Positions 1 to 8,250 are shown, counted from the stretch's first letter. The stretch is DNA of 64,000 bases from Alkalicoccus urumqiensis (GCF_002993335.1 NZ_PVNS01000007.1:1-64000), one strand, 5' to 3'. The notes: generated by a model from the letters alone, not told the origin. Numbers and translations are program-made.

Positions 1-150
1 AACTGACAACGCAGCTTTCGCTGCATCAGACGGAATCTGGCTTAGATTCCAAATTGAAATTGAACAGAGAATGTGTCATTCTCTTTCCTTCACTTTTGTC
101 TTTTGTTTAGTTTTCAAAGGGCTTTTCGTTTCCGCCGCTCGTTTTGGCGA
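1..150 (-). other. rRNA operon leader (5' part of pre-rRNA)
   Basis: Read on the minus strand, this stretch contains a TTTGAAAACTAAACAAAAG-type segment (about 100-119), which resembles the leader placed upstream of 16S rRNA in Bacillus. It follows two good promoters pointing left. The 16S gene itself would lie just outside the window. The identification rests on the remembered Bacillus leader and on promoter architecture, because no mature rRNA is present here. Confidence 0.6.
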
Positions 151-157
151 CTTTTAT

Positions 158-186
158 AGAGTACCACAGCGCTATGTTGAAGTCAA
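158..186 (-). promoter_or_regulatory. rRNA operon promoter P2
   Basis: On the minus strand there is a -35 TTGACT at 181-186, a 17-nt spacer and a -10 TACTCT at 158-163. This is a standard sigma-A promoter directed to the left, with its start expected near 150. It sits immediately upstream of the rRNA-type leader. Confidence 0.7.
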
Positions 187-251
187 TAAGTTTTTTATTG
201 AAATCACTGCGCTTTTGTTACCCGGCCGCTGTGTTGTCAGCGACAAGTAAT

Positions 252-280
252 AATATATCAGGATAATAAATAACATGCAA
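252..280 (-). promoter_or_regulatory. rRNA operon promoter P1
   Basis: On the minus strand there is a -35 TTGCAT at 275-280, a 17-nt spacer and a -10 TATATT at 252-257. Together with the promoter at 158-186 it forms the tandem P1/P2 arrangement usual for Bacillus rRNA operons. The surrounding AT-rich DNA up to about 400 shows no gene. Confidence 0.6.
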
Positions 281-409
281 TAACTTTTCGTGATTTTTTT
301 AAAAAAGTTGCTGCTGCATAGCATCTATTTATCCAGGAACCTCATATTATCAGAATCGATTTCTTCAGGCAATGTGTAAATCAAAAAAATCTTTGTTTCA
401 CTTTCTGTT

Positions 410-441
410 TGTGTTAACTTATTAGTTGTAAGGTTTACACA
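410..441 (+). promoter_or_regulatory. BirA operator upstream of bioY
   Basis: An interrupted inverted repeat, TGTGTTAAC at 410-418 and GGTTTACACA at 432-441, sits directly upstream of the bioY ribosome site. It matches the Bacillus BirA operator form (TTGTTAACC / GGTTTACAA arms about 14-16 nt apart). BirA with biotinyl-AMP would repress bioY when biotin is plentiful. Confidence 0.75.
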
Positions 442-458
442 TAAAGGAGGGAATGAAT

Positions 459-1031
459 ATGAACTCTATTCGAAAAACTATACTGGCTGCTCTTTTTATT
501 GCCTTAATGGCGATCGGAGCAAATGCAGCGGCGGTGATTACGATCGGAACGGTTCCGCTGACGTTTCAAACAGTGGTAGCTGTTCTCGCCGGAATGCTGC
601 TCGGCTGGAAAACAGGCGCTGCTTCAATGATCGGTTACATACTGCTCGGCTTCACCGGCGCCCCTGTGTTCTCACAGTTTCACAACGGCTTCAGCGCACT
701 TGCTTCCCCCACGTTTGGTTTTATTTTATCTTTCGTAGGTATTGCGCTCGTCTCAGGCCTTCTCGTCGAGTACCTTCCACAAAAGAAAATACGCTTTTAT
801 CTTGCCGGGGCCGCAGGATTAATTGTTAACTACACAATAGGCATCGTCTATCTTTATTATTATAATGCTGCCGTGCTTTCATTTGACGTCGCTGTTTTCT
901 ACGGTATCGCCGCTTCGATGTCTGCTTTCTTTATCAAGGATGCTGTTCTCGTTTTTTTCGCAGCTTCTATGGCAGCGTATTTAATTCAATCAAAAGCAGT
1001 TACACCTGTTTATCAAAACAAGGCGGGTTAG
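459..1031 (+). CDS. bioY: Biotin transporter BioY
   Basis: BioY is the substrate-binding membrane S component of the biotin ECF transporter and can work with the shared EcfAAT module. The 190-residue hydrophobic protein has about six membrane segments. It carries the family features of an N-terminal A-L-F-I-A-L-M-A-I-G helix, a T-(V)-P-L-T-F-Q-T segment, and the G-Y-I-L-L-G-F-T-G-A-P-V-F loop. An in-frame ATG at 453 is only 2 nt from the AAAGGAGGG ribosome site, so ATG at 459 (8 nt away) is the better start. The gene is monocistronic, preceded by a BirA operator and followed by a strong terminator, which fits biotin-responsive expression. No ECF ATPase genes are nearby. Confidence 0.93.
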   Translation: MNSIRKTILAALFIALMAIGANAAAVITIGTVPLTFQTVVAVLAGMLLGWKTGAASMIGYILLGFTGAPVFSQFHNGFSALASPTFGFILSFVGIALVSGLLVEYLPQKKIRFYLAGAAGLIVNYTIGIVYLYYYNAAVLSFDVAVFYGIAASMSAFFIKDAVLVFFAASMAAYLIQSKAVTPVYQNKAG

Positions 1032-1055
1032 TGTAACCACACTTACCTGAATAAT

Positions 1056-1093
1056 GAAGAAGGGCCCGGAGCATTATGCCCCGGGCCCTTCTT
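1056..1093. terminator. Bidirectional terminator between bioY and dctP
   Basis: This is a long GC-rich hairpin with arms GAAGAAGGGCCCGG and CCGGGCCCTTCTT. It lies between two convergent genes and can end transcription from both sides. Confidence 0.8.
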
Positions 1094-1109
1094 ATGCGGA
1101 AAAGAAAAA

Positions 1110-2333
1110 TTACTCTGCGTCTTCCTCATTACCTGCATCTTCTTCCATATTCTCTTCGCCGCCGTTTTCTTCTGCATCGCCTTCCGGCTCTGTAGACTCT
1201 CCGGACATATCTTCAATGTCCTGTTCCAGCTGATCCAGAATCTCACCGGCCATGTCTCCACCATTTTCACGGTAGAAGTCACGGACTGGCATTGCGAGCT
1301 CACGGAACGCATCCCGCTCTTCTTCCGTCAGTTCATAAATTTCCGTTGGATTCTCTGAGTCATCCTCAATGTCGGACAGGAAGTCATTGTTCTGCTCTTC
1401 CTGAATGTCAAAGCCGCGGTCACGCATTTCTTCCACTGCTTCATCAATGATGGAGCGTTCCGCATCTCCAAGTCCCTCATAGAACTCTGGATTGACGGTA
1501 GTCATCGTCACATACATGTTGTGGTTGGAAATTGTCATGTAGTCCTGTACTTCGTTAAAGTTCGCATCGGCGATAAAGAAAATCGGATTCTCCTGGCCAT
1601 CTACCTGACCCTGCTGAAGACCTGTATACAGCTCGCCCCAGCTCATAGCTGTAGGATTGGCGCCATATGCCTCATACGATTCAAGAATCAGCGGAGATTC
1701 CTGTGTACGCATCTGGAAGCCTTCAAAATCTTCCGGTGACGTCAGCTGTACATCATTGCTCGTCCACTGCATCGCACCCTCTGTCCAGAAAGAGAGCGGC
1801 ATAATACCCTGCTCTTCGTAACGGGACGCAAGCATGTCATTGATCGCTTCAGATTCATTTAGAATATCCTGGTTTGTGCGCTGGTCATCCCCGAACAGGA
1901 ACTGCAGTGCAAAAATATTACCTTCCGGAACGAGTGTACCCGTAAACCCTGGAGAGATGATCGCGAACTCAACCGTTCCGTCTGTCAGCTGCTCTACCTG
2001 GTCCACTTCACTTCCGAGTGCACCGAATTCGTACACATCAATTGTCAGCGCACCATCCGATTTTTCACTGACAAGATCAGCAAACTCCTGTGCGTAGACG
2101 TACTGCACCTGACCCTGTGTTTCTTCAACAACAAATCGCCATTCCTGAGGATCTACGTCAGCTGCTTCACCATCGCCGCCTTCGTTTCCTCCATTATTCT
2201 CTACAGCATCGTTGCCGCCGGCATTCCCGCCGTCTGTATTTTCATTTCCGCCTTCTTCATTTCCGCCGCCGCATGCAGCAAGGACAAAACTGAGTGAAAT
2301 AGCACCTGTAAGTAGTCCAGTCTTTTTAAACAT
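1110..2333 (-). CDS. dctP: TRAP transporter solute-binding lipoprotein, DctP family
   Basis: This is the extracytoplasmic solute-binding subunit of a TRAP (Na+-driven organic acid) transporter. The 407-residue protein begins with a lipoprotein signal ending LAAC (Cys21), followed by a Gly/Asn/Glu-rich linker to about residue 62. The DctP fold follows, with the characteristic F-Q-M-R-T-Q-E-S-P segment and the A-M-S-W-G-E-L-Y-T-G-L-Q-Q-G-Q-V-D-G-Q-E motif. The last roughly 30 residues are an unusual Asp/Glu/Asn-rich tail. The ATG at 2333 is preferred over an upstream TTG at 2351, which lacks a ribosome site. It is the third gene of a dctQ-dctM-dctP operon. The substrate cannot be deduced, but C4-dicarboxylates or related acids are likely. 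Confidence 0.9.
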   Translation of the reverse strand: MFKKTGLLTGAISLSFVLAACGGGNEEGGNENTDGGNAGGNDAVENNGGNEGGDGEAADVDPQEWRFVVEETQGQVQYVYAQEFADLVSEKSDGALTIDVYEFGALGSEVDQVEQLTDGTVEFAIISPGFTGTLVPEGNIFALQFLFGDDQRTNQDILNESEAINDMLASRYEEQGIMPLSFWTEGAMQWTSNDVQLTSPEDFEGFQMRTQESPLILESYEAYGANPTAMSWGELYTGLQQGQVDGQENPIFFIADANFNEVQDYMTISNHNMYVTMTTVNPEFYEGLGDAERSIIDEAVEEMRDRGFDIQEEQNNDFLSDIEDDSENPTEIYELTEEERDAFRELAMPVRDFYRENGGDMAGEILDQLEQDIEDMSGESTEPEGDAEENGGEENMEEDAGNEEDAE

Positions 2334-2399
2334 TCGATTACATACCCCCAAATAAAATTAAATTAAAATATATTTTAAAGACACCATCTCTCTCCCATT

Positions 2400-3668
2400 T
2401 TAGAGCAGGAAGAGAGAGATCTCCTCAAAAACAACAACTAAAACAGCTACGATAACCAGCATAATAATATACGGCGGCGTACCGCGTATAACATCCAGAT
2501 ACGATTTATTAAATACCGCACTGGCGGTGAATATATCCACCCCGAACGGCGGTGTTGCCGAACCGAGAGCTGCCTGGAAAACAATTACGACACCAAGATG
2601 TACTGGATCGATACCAGCAGCATCGGCAATTGGAGCAAAAATCGGCGTCAATATTAAAATGACGACAATTGGATCGACGAACATACATCCGACAAAAAAG
2701 AAAATCGATACAATGATAAGTATATACAGGGCCGTCGGCTCTGCTGGTATGACTGCATCCGTCAGCTGCCGCGGGATCCTCGCGAAAGAGATAACCCAGG
2801 AAAACGCCTGTCCGGATGCCACGAGGATAAACACTGCGGAAGTTACGATCCCTGAAGACAGTGCAATATTCGGAATTTCTTTCCACTTAATCGTCCGGAA
2901 AATAAGTACTTCAAGAATAAGTGCATAAAACACGGACATACCGGCCGCTTCTGTCGGTGTGAACTGTCCGGTATAAATACCTCCGATAATAATGACCGGA
3001 AAGCCTAAAGGCAGCAGCGCACGGTACGTTGCTTTCCCGCGCTCCCCCCAGTTCATTTTCGGAGCCATCGGAATGTCATAGATCTTTGCATGGATGAACG
3101 CGTATAGGGCGAAAAAGGCAAAAATCAGAACACCCGGCCCAATCCCGGCGATAAACAGATCCCCGACAGAGGCGCTCGGGTTGGCGAGGGAATAAATGAT
3201 CATCCCGATACTCGGCGGAATCAACAGTGCAATGTCACTGGAGTTAATGATCAAAGCGATCGCACTGGAATCTTTATAGCCGACTTTCAGAAGACGTTCG
3301 CGCATCGGCGTACCGATAGCAACCACTGTTGCCTGCGTGGAGCCGGAAATCGAACCGAACATCGTACAGGCGGCCGCTGTCGTTATGGCATAGCCGCCAC
3401 GAAGGTGTCCGACAAACGCACCGATGAAATCAAGCAGTTTTTTAGACGTGTGTCCGGATGTCATAATGTCCGCTGCAAAAATAAATAATGGTACAGCGAT
3501 CAGCACATAGGAGGAGATCCCCTCCACCATCTGCTGAATCATAATGTTTACGTCAGGTCCTATGTCAAAAAACAAGAGTAGAATCAGCGGTCCTGCCATC
3601 AGCGGAATCATCATCGGAAACCCGAGCAGAAGCAGGAAGACCATAACCCCCATTAAAGTCCAAAGCAT
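2400..3668 (-). CDS. dctM: TRAP transporter large permease, DctM family
   Basis: This is the large membrane subunit that performs Na+-coupled import of the ligand delivered by the DctP protein. The 422-residue, highly hydrophobic protein has about 11-12 membrane segments. Family signatures visible include F-(G)-S-I-S-G-S-T-Q-A-T near residue 107 and S-S-D-I-A-L-L-I-P-P-S near residue 145. A G-Q-F-T-P-T-E-A-A-G segment lies in the middle. An AGAGAGGACG ribosome site precedes the ATG. It lies 30 bp after dctQ and 66 bp before dctP, in one transcription unit. Confidence 0.94.
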   Translation of the reverse strand: MLWTLMGVMVFLLLLGFPMMIPLMAGPLILLLFFDIGPDVNIMIQQMVEGISSYVLIAVPLFIFAADIMTSGHTSKKLLDFIGAFVGHLRGGYAITTAAACTMFGSISGSTQATVVAIGTPMRERLLKVGYKDSSAIALIINSSDIALLIPPSIGMIIYSLANPSASVGDLFIAGIGPGVLIFAFFALYAFIHAKIYDIPMAPKMNWGERGKATYRALLPLGFPVIIIGGIYTGQFTPTEAAGMSVFYALILEVLIFRTIKWKEIPNIALSSGIVTSAVFILVASGQAFSWVISFARIPRQLTDAVIPAEPTALYILIIVSIFFFVGCMFVDPIVVILILTPIFAPIADAAGIDPVHLGVVIVFQAALGSATPPFGVDIFTASAVFNKSYLDVIRGTPPYIIMLVIVAVLVVVFEEISLFLL

Positions 3669-3698
3669 AATGTCGTCCTCTCTATTCGTATGGATTTG

Positions 3699-4253
3699 TT
3701 ATTGCTCATCATAGTCTTTCTTTTCCTGAGCGAGATAAACTTCCCGGTTCGTAATATTCGTGTACATATTCCGGAGAAACTGAAGTCCGCCGAGAAAGAG
3801 TCCCACCGGTAGAGCAAGCACCATAAGCCAGAACGGAAATTGAATCGCGGCGGTTGTCCGTCCGCTCGCATAAATACCCGCTGTATACTGAATAGCATAA
3901 TATCCAAGGACGAATAAAATGATGGCTGTCACAAGCGGAATAATGGTGGCAAGAACATTTTTCACCGGCTTGGGTGAAAGGTCAAATAGAGCACTCATGC
4001 TGATGTGTCTGCCTTTTCTCGCAGCATAGCTGATTCCCATAAACGTGGCCACGATAATACACAGGCGGCTGATTTCAGCTGCAAAAAACCAGCTGGAACC
4101 GAATATCATCCGGTTTAACACATTTCCGATCGTCATAAAAGCGATGATGATAACGGCCCATTTCAGGATAATTTTTTCGACCGTATGAAGCGCCGAATCG
4201 AGGATAGTAAGTATCTTTAAAAAGCCGCTTCCGATCGATTTCAGTGCATTCAC
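3699..4253 (-). CDS. dctQ: TRAP transporter small permease, DctQ family
   Basis: This is the small membrane subunit that scaffolds the TRAP permease. The 184-residue protein has four predicted membrane segments, and the conserved D-Q/R-type core W-F-F-A-A-E-I-S-R-L near residues 55-64 is typical of DctQ. It appears to start at GTG 4253, with GAGGGGG about 11 nt upstream. It is the first gene of the operon. The order Q-M-P, with the binding protein last, differs from the P-Q-M order common elsewhere. Confidence 0.87.
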   Translation of the reverse strand: MNALKSIGSGFLKILTILDSALHTVEKIILKWAVIIIAFMTIGNVLNRMIFGSSWFFAAEISRLCIIVATFMGISYAARKGRHISMSALFDLSPKPVKNVLATIIPLVTAIILFVLGYYAIQYTAGIYASGRTTAAIQFPFWLMVLALPVGLFLGGLQFLRNMYTNITNREVYLAQEKKDYDEQ

Positions 4254-4651
4254 TTCGCACTCAACCCCCTCTGGATTAATAAAATATGAAATTGTCGCAG
4301 GCGGCGGGAGAAATCCACCCGGCGGCCGGGCCGGCGTATAATATATGTAGAAAGCCGGCAGACTGCTATATTACAGCATAAAAGAATTACAGTAAATACT
4401 CAAAACCGCTCTGAGCAGATATTCCGTCATCATCCTGTAATATCTTCATTCTGCTTGCTGGAACAGCTTCCATCTCCCAATTTTCCAATCTTTATGCCCA
4501 TGAAAGCCGTTGAAGATAATTTCCCTCTTCTTCATAGTTTTAAACATTCTGCGATTATTTTTCAATTTCATTTCTTTCTTCGAAACATTTCGGGCTTCAA
4601 TTCATTCTATGATATACTTGGTGCACTTAACGGAACGATCAGAAAGGACGA
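4254..4651. other. Intergenic region between dctQ and yuiD
   Basis: There is no gene here. The sequence has a GC-rich patch (4300-4340) and AT-rich DNA with two direct ATTACAG heptamers (about 4371 and 4386) and one inverted CTGTAAT (about 4435). These could be operator half-sites for the TRAP operon, but I recognise no known regulator. Confidence 0.4.
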
Positions 4652-5137
4652 ATGCTGTGCATGGAACTATTTACGAATTTCCCTCTTCTCATCGCACTTT
4701 TCACCATTGCGTTCGCGCAGTTTATTAAAGTACCGCTCCAGTTTATCGCTACAAGGCGCATCGACTGGTCGCTTTTAACGAGCACCGGTGGTATGCCGAG
4801 CTCCCATTCCGGTGCTGTTACCGCTCTGGCAACGGCACTTGCCATCGAGCACGGACTGGATTCTCCGCTTTTTGCCGCTGCCGCTATTTTCGGTATTATT
4901 GTTATGTTTGATGCGACCGGCGTCAGGCGTCATGCCGGCGAGCAGGCAACCGTAGTCAACCAGCTGGTTACCGACTTCAACAAAGTCGTCAGTGAAATGA
5001 AGCACTGGCCGGAAAAGCAGGCAGAAGAGAAGCGGAACGAATTGAAAGAACTTCTTGGTCATCAGCCGATTGAAGTGTTTTTCGGCGGTCTTCTCGGCAT
5101 CCTGCTCGCCATTGCAGGACATTTTATTCTATCCTGA
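4652..5137 (+). CDS. yuiD: Divergent PAP2 family membrane protein (YuiD-like)
   Basis: This belongs to the DUF212 / divergent PAP2 family of acid phosphatase-like membrane proteins, whose physiological substrate is not established. The 161-residue protein has several membrane helices and the conserved phosphatase-like motif T-S-T-G-G-M-P-S-S-H-S-G near residue 45. Further downstream lie D-A-T-G-V-R-R-H-A-G and a C-terminal helix. The ATG at 4652 is 3 nt from AAAGGA, and ATG 4661 (MELF) is an alternative that fits the B. subtilis N-terminus better. The yuiD-yuiB-yuiA-yumB order is as in Bacillus. A bidirectional terminator follows. Confidence 0.88.
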   Translation: MLCMELFTNFPLLIALFTIAFAQFIKVPLQFIATRRIDWSLLTSTGGMPSSHSGAVTALATALAIEHGLDSPLFAAAAIFGIIVMFDATGVRRHAGEQATVVNQLVTDFNKVVSEMKHWPEKQAEEKRNELKELLGHQPIEVFFGGLLGILLAIAGHFILS

Positions 5138-5147
5138 TGACTGTTTT

Positions 5148-5196
5148 AATAAAGAAAGAGGCTGGCCCAGAGCGGGTCCAGCCTCTTTCTTTATTA
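5148..5196. terminator. Bidirectional terminator between yuiD and yuiB
   Basis: This is a nearly perfect long stem (arms AATAAAGAAAGAGGCTGG and CCAGCCTCTTTCTTTATT) flanked by A and T runs. It separates convergent yuiD and yuiB and overlaps the yuiB stop. Confidence 0.85.
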
Positions 5197-5520
5197 AAAC
5201 ATCTGATAGCCGCGGACGCGGAGCATCCGGATGGCGATACCTGACAATACAGCGCCTACCATACCGGCAAATAAAATGACTATATCCGCTGCGGCAAGGT
5301 TCACCAGGCTTTCCCACAAAGAACCAAAGGAAGCAGCCGGTGAGGAGATATAGCTGAAGAAACCGTTCGTACTTACCATAAACATAATGACAATTGGATA
5401 AAGAACCGCCATCGTCCACGTTGAGCGGAGAAGCATATTTAAAATAAATCCTATCCCGAAAAACAAGACGAAATAAAGCAGAATCGCAATGATGATCTGC
5501 GGAAGTGTCAGAGTTGTCAA
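5194..5520 (-). CDS. yuiB: Membrane protein YuiB
   Basis: This is a small integral membrane protein of 108 residues with about three hydrophobic segments (residues 8-33, 38-57, 75-98). It resembles B. subtilis YuiB in length, in its N-terminal P-Q-I-I-I-A-I-L-L-Y-F-V-L-F-F-G-I-G-F pattern and in position next to yuiA and yumB. The function is unknown. A plausible cotranscription partner is the tiny yuiA gene 71 bp upstream. The identification depends on synteny as much as on sequence. Confidence 0.7.
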   Translation of the reverse strand: MTTLTLPQIIIAILLYFVLFFGIGFILNMLLRSTWTMAVLYPIVIMFMVSTNGFFSYISSPAASFGSLWESLVNLAAADIVILFAGMVGAVLSGIAIRMLRVRGYQMF

Positions 5521-5591
5521 TCCGTCCGTCCCCTTTCATTCAGTCAGGAACAGTTTACTGAAATAAAAAGGACGCGTCAATCCCTCTGCAC

Positions 5592-5711
5592 TTACTGCTC
5601 TCTGCCGCTTCCGCTGCAGGCAGGGCATGTTTCTGAGCCACCGAGCAGAAGCTGATGATACCCCTTTCCGCCGCAGTAGGAACAAGGTTTAGTCTGTGGT
5701 GAAGCTTTCAT
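5592..5711 (-). CDS. yuiA: Small zinc-ribbon protein YuiA
   Basis: This is a 39-residue protein. It has two CxxC pairs (C10-S-Y-C13 and C29-P-A-C32), each followed by a G-x-G-type turn (G-G-K-G-Y and S-G-S-G). That is the layout of a single DnaJ-type zinc ribbon. The start ATG at 5711 has an excellent AAAAAGGAGAG ribosome site, and a sigma-A promoter lies just upstream. Size, motif and location between yuiB and yumB match B. subtilis YuiA. Its biological role is unknown. Confidence 0.8.
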   Translation of the reverse strand: MKASPQTKPCSYCGGKGYHQLLLGGSETCPACSGSGREQ

Positions 5712-5743
5712 TTCGAGCTCTCCTTTTTAATCTGATTTTTCTG

Positions 5744-5772
5744 ATAATAATACATAGTCAGGTTTTCTGCAA
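5744..5772 (-). promoter_or_regulatory. Sigma-A promoter of yuiA-yuiB
   Basis: There is a -35 TTGCAG at 5767-5772, a 17-nt spacer and a -10 TATTAT at 5744-5749 on the minus strand. This is about 35 bp upstream of the yuiA start. Confidence 0.6.
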
Positions 5773-6008
5773 CTGTTCCGCCCTGCCTGAATCGATTATG
5801 TAAGCGCAATCATCGTTTCTTTCATCGCTTTCCCTTCTTCTTTCTCCTCCGGACAGCCTTTTTTATTTATGCAGCAGAATGAACGCCCTGAAATTTTTTT
5901 CAAAATAAACCAGGCAACAACCGCCTGGTCTTAAAAGAAAGAGAGATAGATGAAATGGGTATCTGTTTCCTGCCTGGACCTTTGGCCGTACGCGTTCCGG
6001 AGGCAATT

Positions 6009-6140
6009 CGAAAAGCGGAAGCGCCCTGCTCACGAGCGACCAGTCCTGGAAGCCCTGCCGACGAAAGCCGCTCTTCGCTTTCTTCGGTAGGGGGGGGAGG
6101 AACCTCGAGCGAGTGGGCGCTGCAGCTGGACATACTTCAT
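6009..6140 (+). repeat. Interspersed intergenic repeat with palindromic ends
   Basis: The element starts GAAAAGCGGAAGCGCCC and ends GGGCGCTGCAGCTGGACATA. Its ends are near-complementary (AGCGCCC..CTC against GAG..GGGCGCT), so the transcript could fold into one long hairpin. From memory, elements with this AAGCGGAAGCGCC beginning and GGGCGCTGGAGCTGGACA ending occur in many copies in intergenic DNA of Bacillaceae. This is the only clear copy in the window. Confidence 0.5.
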
Positions 6141-6142
6141 TT

Positions 6143-6253
6143 ATAAGAAGCACGGCTCCGCACGGCCTCGCCTGAGGACAGAAGGTCCCTGCCCTCAGGC
6201 TCAAACCAAAGGCCGGCTCCGTCCGCGCTTTCAGCCGCTTGACGCGGCATGGA
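6143..6253 (-). repeat. Interspersed repeat, copy A (partner at 51130-51230)
   Basis: Read on the minus strand, this stretch matches the plus strand at 51130-51230. Shared blocks include TCCATGCCGCG, GCGGCTGAAAGC, CGGAGCCGGCCTT and GGTTT, followed by CTTCTGTC and GTGCTT. The similarity is directly visible and is strongest over about the first 50 bp. It looks like a non-coding dispersed element. Confidence 0.6.
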
Positions 6254-6680
6254 TTTTCGCCTCGTTCGGATCCTCCCGGAGTCAACGGCCTCCGGTTTCG
6301 GCAGGTAGAAAAGAAACGTTTGATGAAAGCAGCCCCTTCTGCACAGGGCATACGGCCATCCAATCAGGCTCTAAGAGATTATTATTGCCCCATAGGCATC
6401 GGTCATGCTCCGGATTCTCTGTTTTTCATCCCTATTTACCTGCGCTTCGAAGCGTTCGGCAGGGACGCCGGTGGGGTCAAGCGCAGTCTGAAGATCCTTT
6501 CTCAGGGCGCAGGCCATGAGAAATAGCTGAAGACAAGCCCCACGGCAAGCTTCTGCCGAGAAGCGTAGAAGCTCCATCAACAGAAACAAACGGTTTATGT
6601 AACAGCGGTTTGAACTGGCGTATCTCTTGGCACACCTGCTTGGAAGAGGCTTCGAATTTTATGCTTTCCTATACTGTAAA

Positions 6681-6715
6681 AATACCTCCCGGTGATAATG
6701 ATCCCGGGAGGTATT
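6681..6715 (-). terminator. Terminator of yumB
   Basis: This is a stem of AATACCTCCCGG paired with CCCGGGAGGTATT around a short loop. On the minus strand it is followed by TTTTTAC. It lies just after the yumB stop. Confidence 0.8.
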
Positions 6716-6727
6716 ACAGAGCGCTTA

Positions 6728-7933
6728 TTAAAACATTTTCAGCTTACCCTTCTTCAGTACGAGCGGCATGCCGCCGAGAAGGAAGAGATAGCGGTTGTCG
6801 ATCATTTTCTTCACAGCAGAAGCAGAATTACCGTACAGCTTCCGGGATCCCACGACACCGATCGCTTCTTTGCCGCCCAGGGAAGCAACGGTCCCTTTAA
6901 TGTCCGGCTTGAACTGCTCCAGCTCAGACTTTCCTTCCACCAGTGCCTTCAGATTGTTGGCACATGTATACGACTGCTGAATCGCAATCTGCGCTGTCGG
7001 CGGGTACGGACGGTCTGTTTCTTCGTTAATGATAAGTGCACAGTCACCAATAACAAAAATATCTTCGTGACCTGGCGCGCGGAGGTCTTTGTCTACTTTA
7101 ATACGGCCGCGCATTGCATCGAATCCGGACTCTTCCACGACTGGATTTCCGCGCACTCCGGTCGTCCATACAATCGTGTTGGACTTAATGAAGGAATCAT
7201 CATTAAGCAGCACGCCGTCTTCCCGCACTTCTTTAATCGGCGTATTGATCTTAAATTCAACGCCGCGGCTCTCCAGAATGTTCATCGCATATTCCACGAG
7301 CTCTTCATCAAAGCCGGGGAGTGCAGTCGGCGCAGCTTCCACCGAAAGCAGACGGACTTTGTCACGCGGAATGTCATACTCTTCACATAGTTCCGGTACA
7401 CGCTCTGTCAGTTCTCCGACGAATTCGATGCCGGTAAAACCAGCGCCCGCAACAACAATATTGAGCATGCCTTCCGGTTTTTCCTCCTGCTTATTGTAGC
7501 TTGCAAACTGATATTCCATGTGTTCTTTGATCAGGCGGACAGAGTTTACACTGCGGATCGCAAACGCGTGCTCCTGCACACCCGGAATACCGAACGTTTC
7601 CGGAATGGAACCGAGGCCGAGGACGAGGTAATCATAGTCCAGAACCGCATTTTCCAGCTCTACTTTTTTCTGATCGCGGTCAATTTTTACGACCGTGTCT
7701 TTGATAAAGTTCACCTTTTTCGTATCGATGACGCTGTCGATTTTCATGCGTGTTTTGTCGTGATGCATCGTTCCTGCAGCCGGCTCGTGAAGCCAGGTCG
7801 TCTGGTAGTGATAGTTGTGCTTGTTGACGAGCGTCACTTCCGCATCTTTTACGACTGTGGATTTCTGCAGCCGGGAAGCAACCATCATACCGCCGTAACC
7901 GGCGCCGAGAATGACAATTTTCGGTTTATTCAT
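6728..7933 (-). CDS. yumB: Type II NADH dehydrogenase (YumB)
   Basis: This is a membrane-associated FAD enzyme that oxidises NADH and passes electrons to menaquinone without proton pumping. The 401-residue protein has an N-terminal FAD Rossmann motif (I-L-G-A-G-Y-G-G) and a second nucleotide motif near residue 165 ([11 protein letters not shown]). The FAD-contacting G-D-C-A segment and the A-Q-I-A-I-Q-Q quinone-site segment lie in the C-terminal half, and the end is amphipathic. ATG 7933 has GGAG 8 nt upstream and is preferred over GTG 7942. It is divergent from yumC. A Rex-like operator in the shared promoter region suggests control by the NADH/NAD+ ratio. Confidence 0.92.
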   Translation of the reverse strand: MNKPKIVILGAGYGGMMVASRLQKSTVVKDAEVTLVNKHNYHYQTTWLHEPAAGTMHHDKTRMKIDSVIDTKKVNFIKDTVVKIDRDQKKVELENAVLDYDYLVLGLGSIPETFGIPGVQEHAFAIRSVNSVRLIKEHMEYQFASYNKQEEKPEGMLNIVVAGAGFTGIEFVGELTERVPELCEEYDIPRDKVRLLSVEAAPTALPGFDEELVEYAMNILESRGVEFKINTPIKEVREDGVLLNDDSFIKSNTIVWTTGVRGNPVVEESGFDAMRGRIKVDKDLRAPGHEDIFVIGDCALIINEETDRPYPPTAQIAIQQSYTCANNLKALVEGKSELEQFKPDIKGTVASLGGKEAIGVVGSRKLYGNSASAVKKMIDNRYLFLLGGMPLVLKKGKLKMF

Positions 7934-7980
7934 TCCATTCACTCCAATTCATTTGTTATGAGTCTGCAAAGACCGGATCT

Positions 7981-7998
7981 TTGTGATTTATTTCACGT
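7981..7998. promoter_or_regulatory. Rex-like operator
   Basis: TTGTGATTTATTTCACGT is close to the Rex consensus TTGTGAANNNNTTCACAA, with intact TTGTGA and TTCAC half-sites. It lies about 50 bp upstream of the NADH dehydrogenase yumB. Rex control of NDH-2 is established in B. subtilis for ndh, and its role here is inferred. Confidence 0.6.
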
Positions 7999-8184
7999 AC
8001 ACAAACAAAAAAACAGAAAATAAGGCCTGGATCTGTGTCGTTGCGCTCATTGTCACATCATCTACAATCATAGGAGAAAAAACCTTCTATTTCAAGGCGT
8101 TCTTGAACATTTCCTGAACTTTTTCTCTCCAATTATATATGGTTTATTATACTACCCTCTTTCACGCAGTACAAACCATATCCT

Positions 8185-8212
8185 TTCTTTCCCGGCGGAA
8201 AACGTCTATAAT
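8185..8212 (+). promoter_or_regulatory. Promoter of yumC
   Basis: A perfect -10 TATAAT lies at 8207-8212 with a weak -35 TTTCTT at 8185-8190 (spacer 16). Transcription would begin near 8219. That excludes the upstream GTG at 8215 as a start and supports GTG 8251. The rest of 7934-8250 holds the yumB regulatory region. Confidence 0.6.
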
Positions 8213-8250
8213 ATGTGAATGGAACCAATTTTGATGGAGGTGCATCATCT

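Larger units (their letters stand above)
5773..6680. other. Repeat-rich intergenic region between yuiA and yumB
   Basis: About 900 bp here have no convincing gene. The open frames lack ribosome sites, recognisable domains or consistent codon use. Two interspersed repeat-like units are present (6009-6140 and 6143-6253). The 6254-6620 part has further GC-rich, weakly palindromic stretches that look like decayed copies of similar elements. Confidence 0.55.

Noticed and set aside
5863-6363. Open frames in the yuiA-yumB spacer
   Set aside because: They lie over non-coding repeats, lack ribosome sites and have Arg/Pro/Ser-rich composition typical of chance frames in GC-rich DNA.
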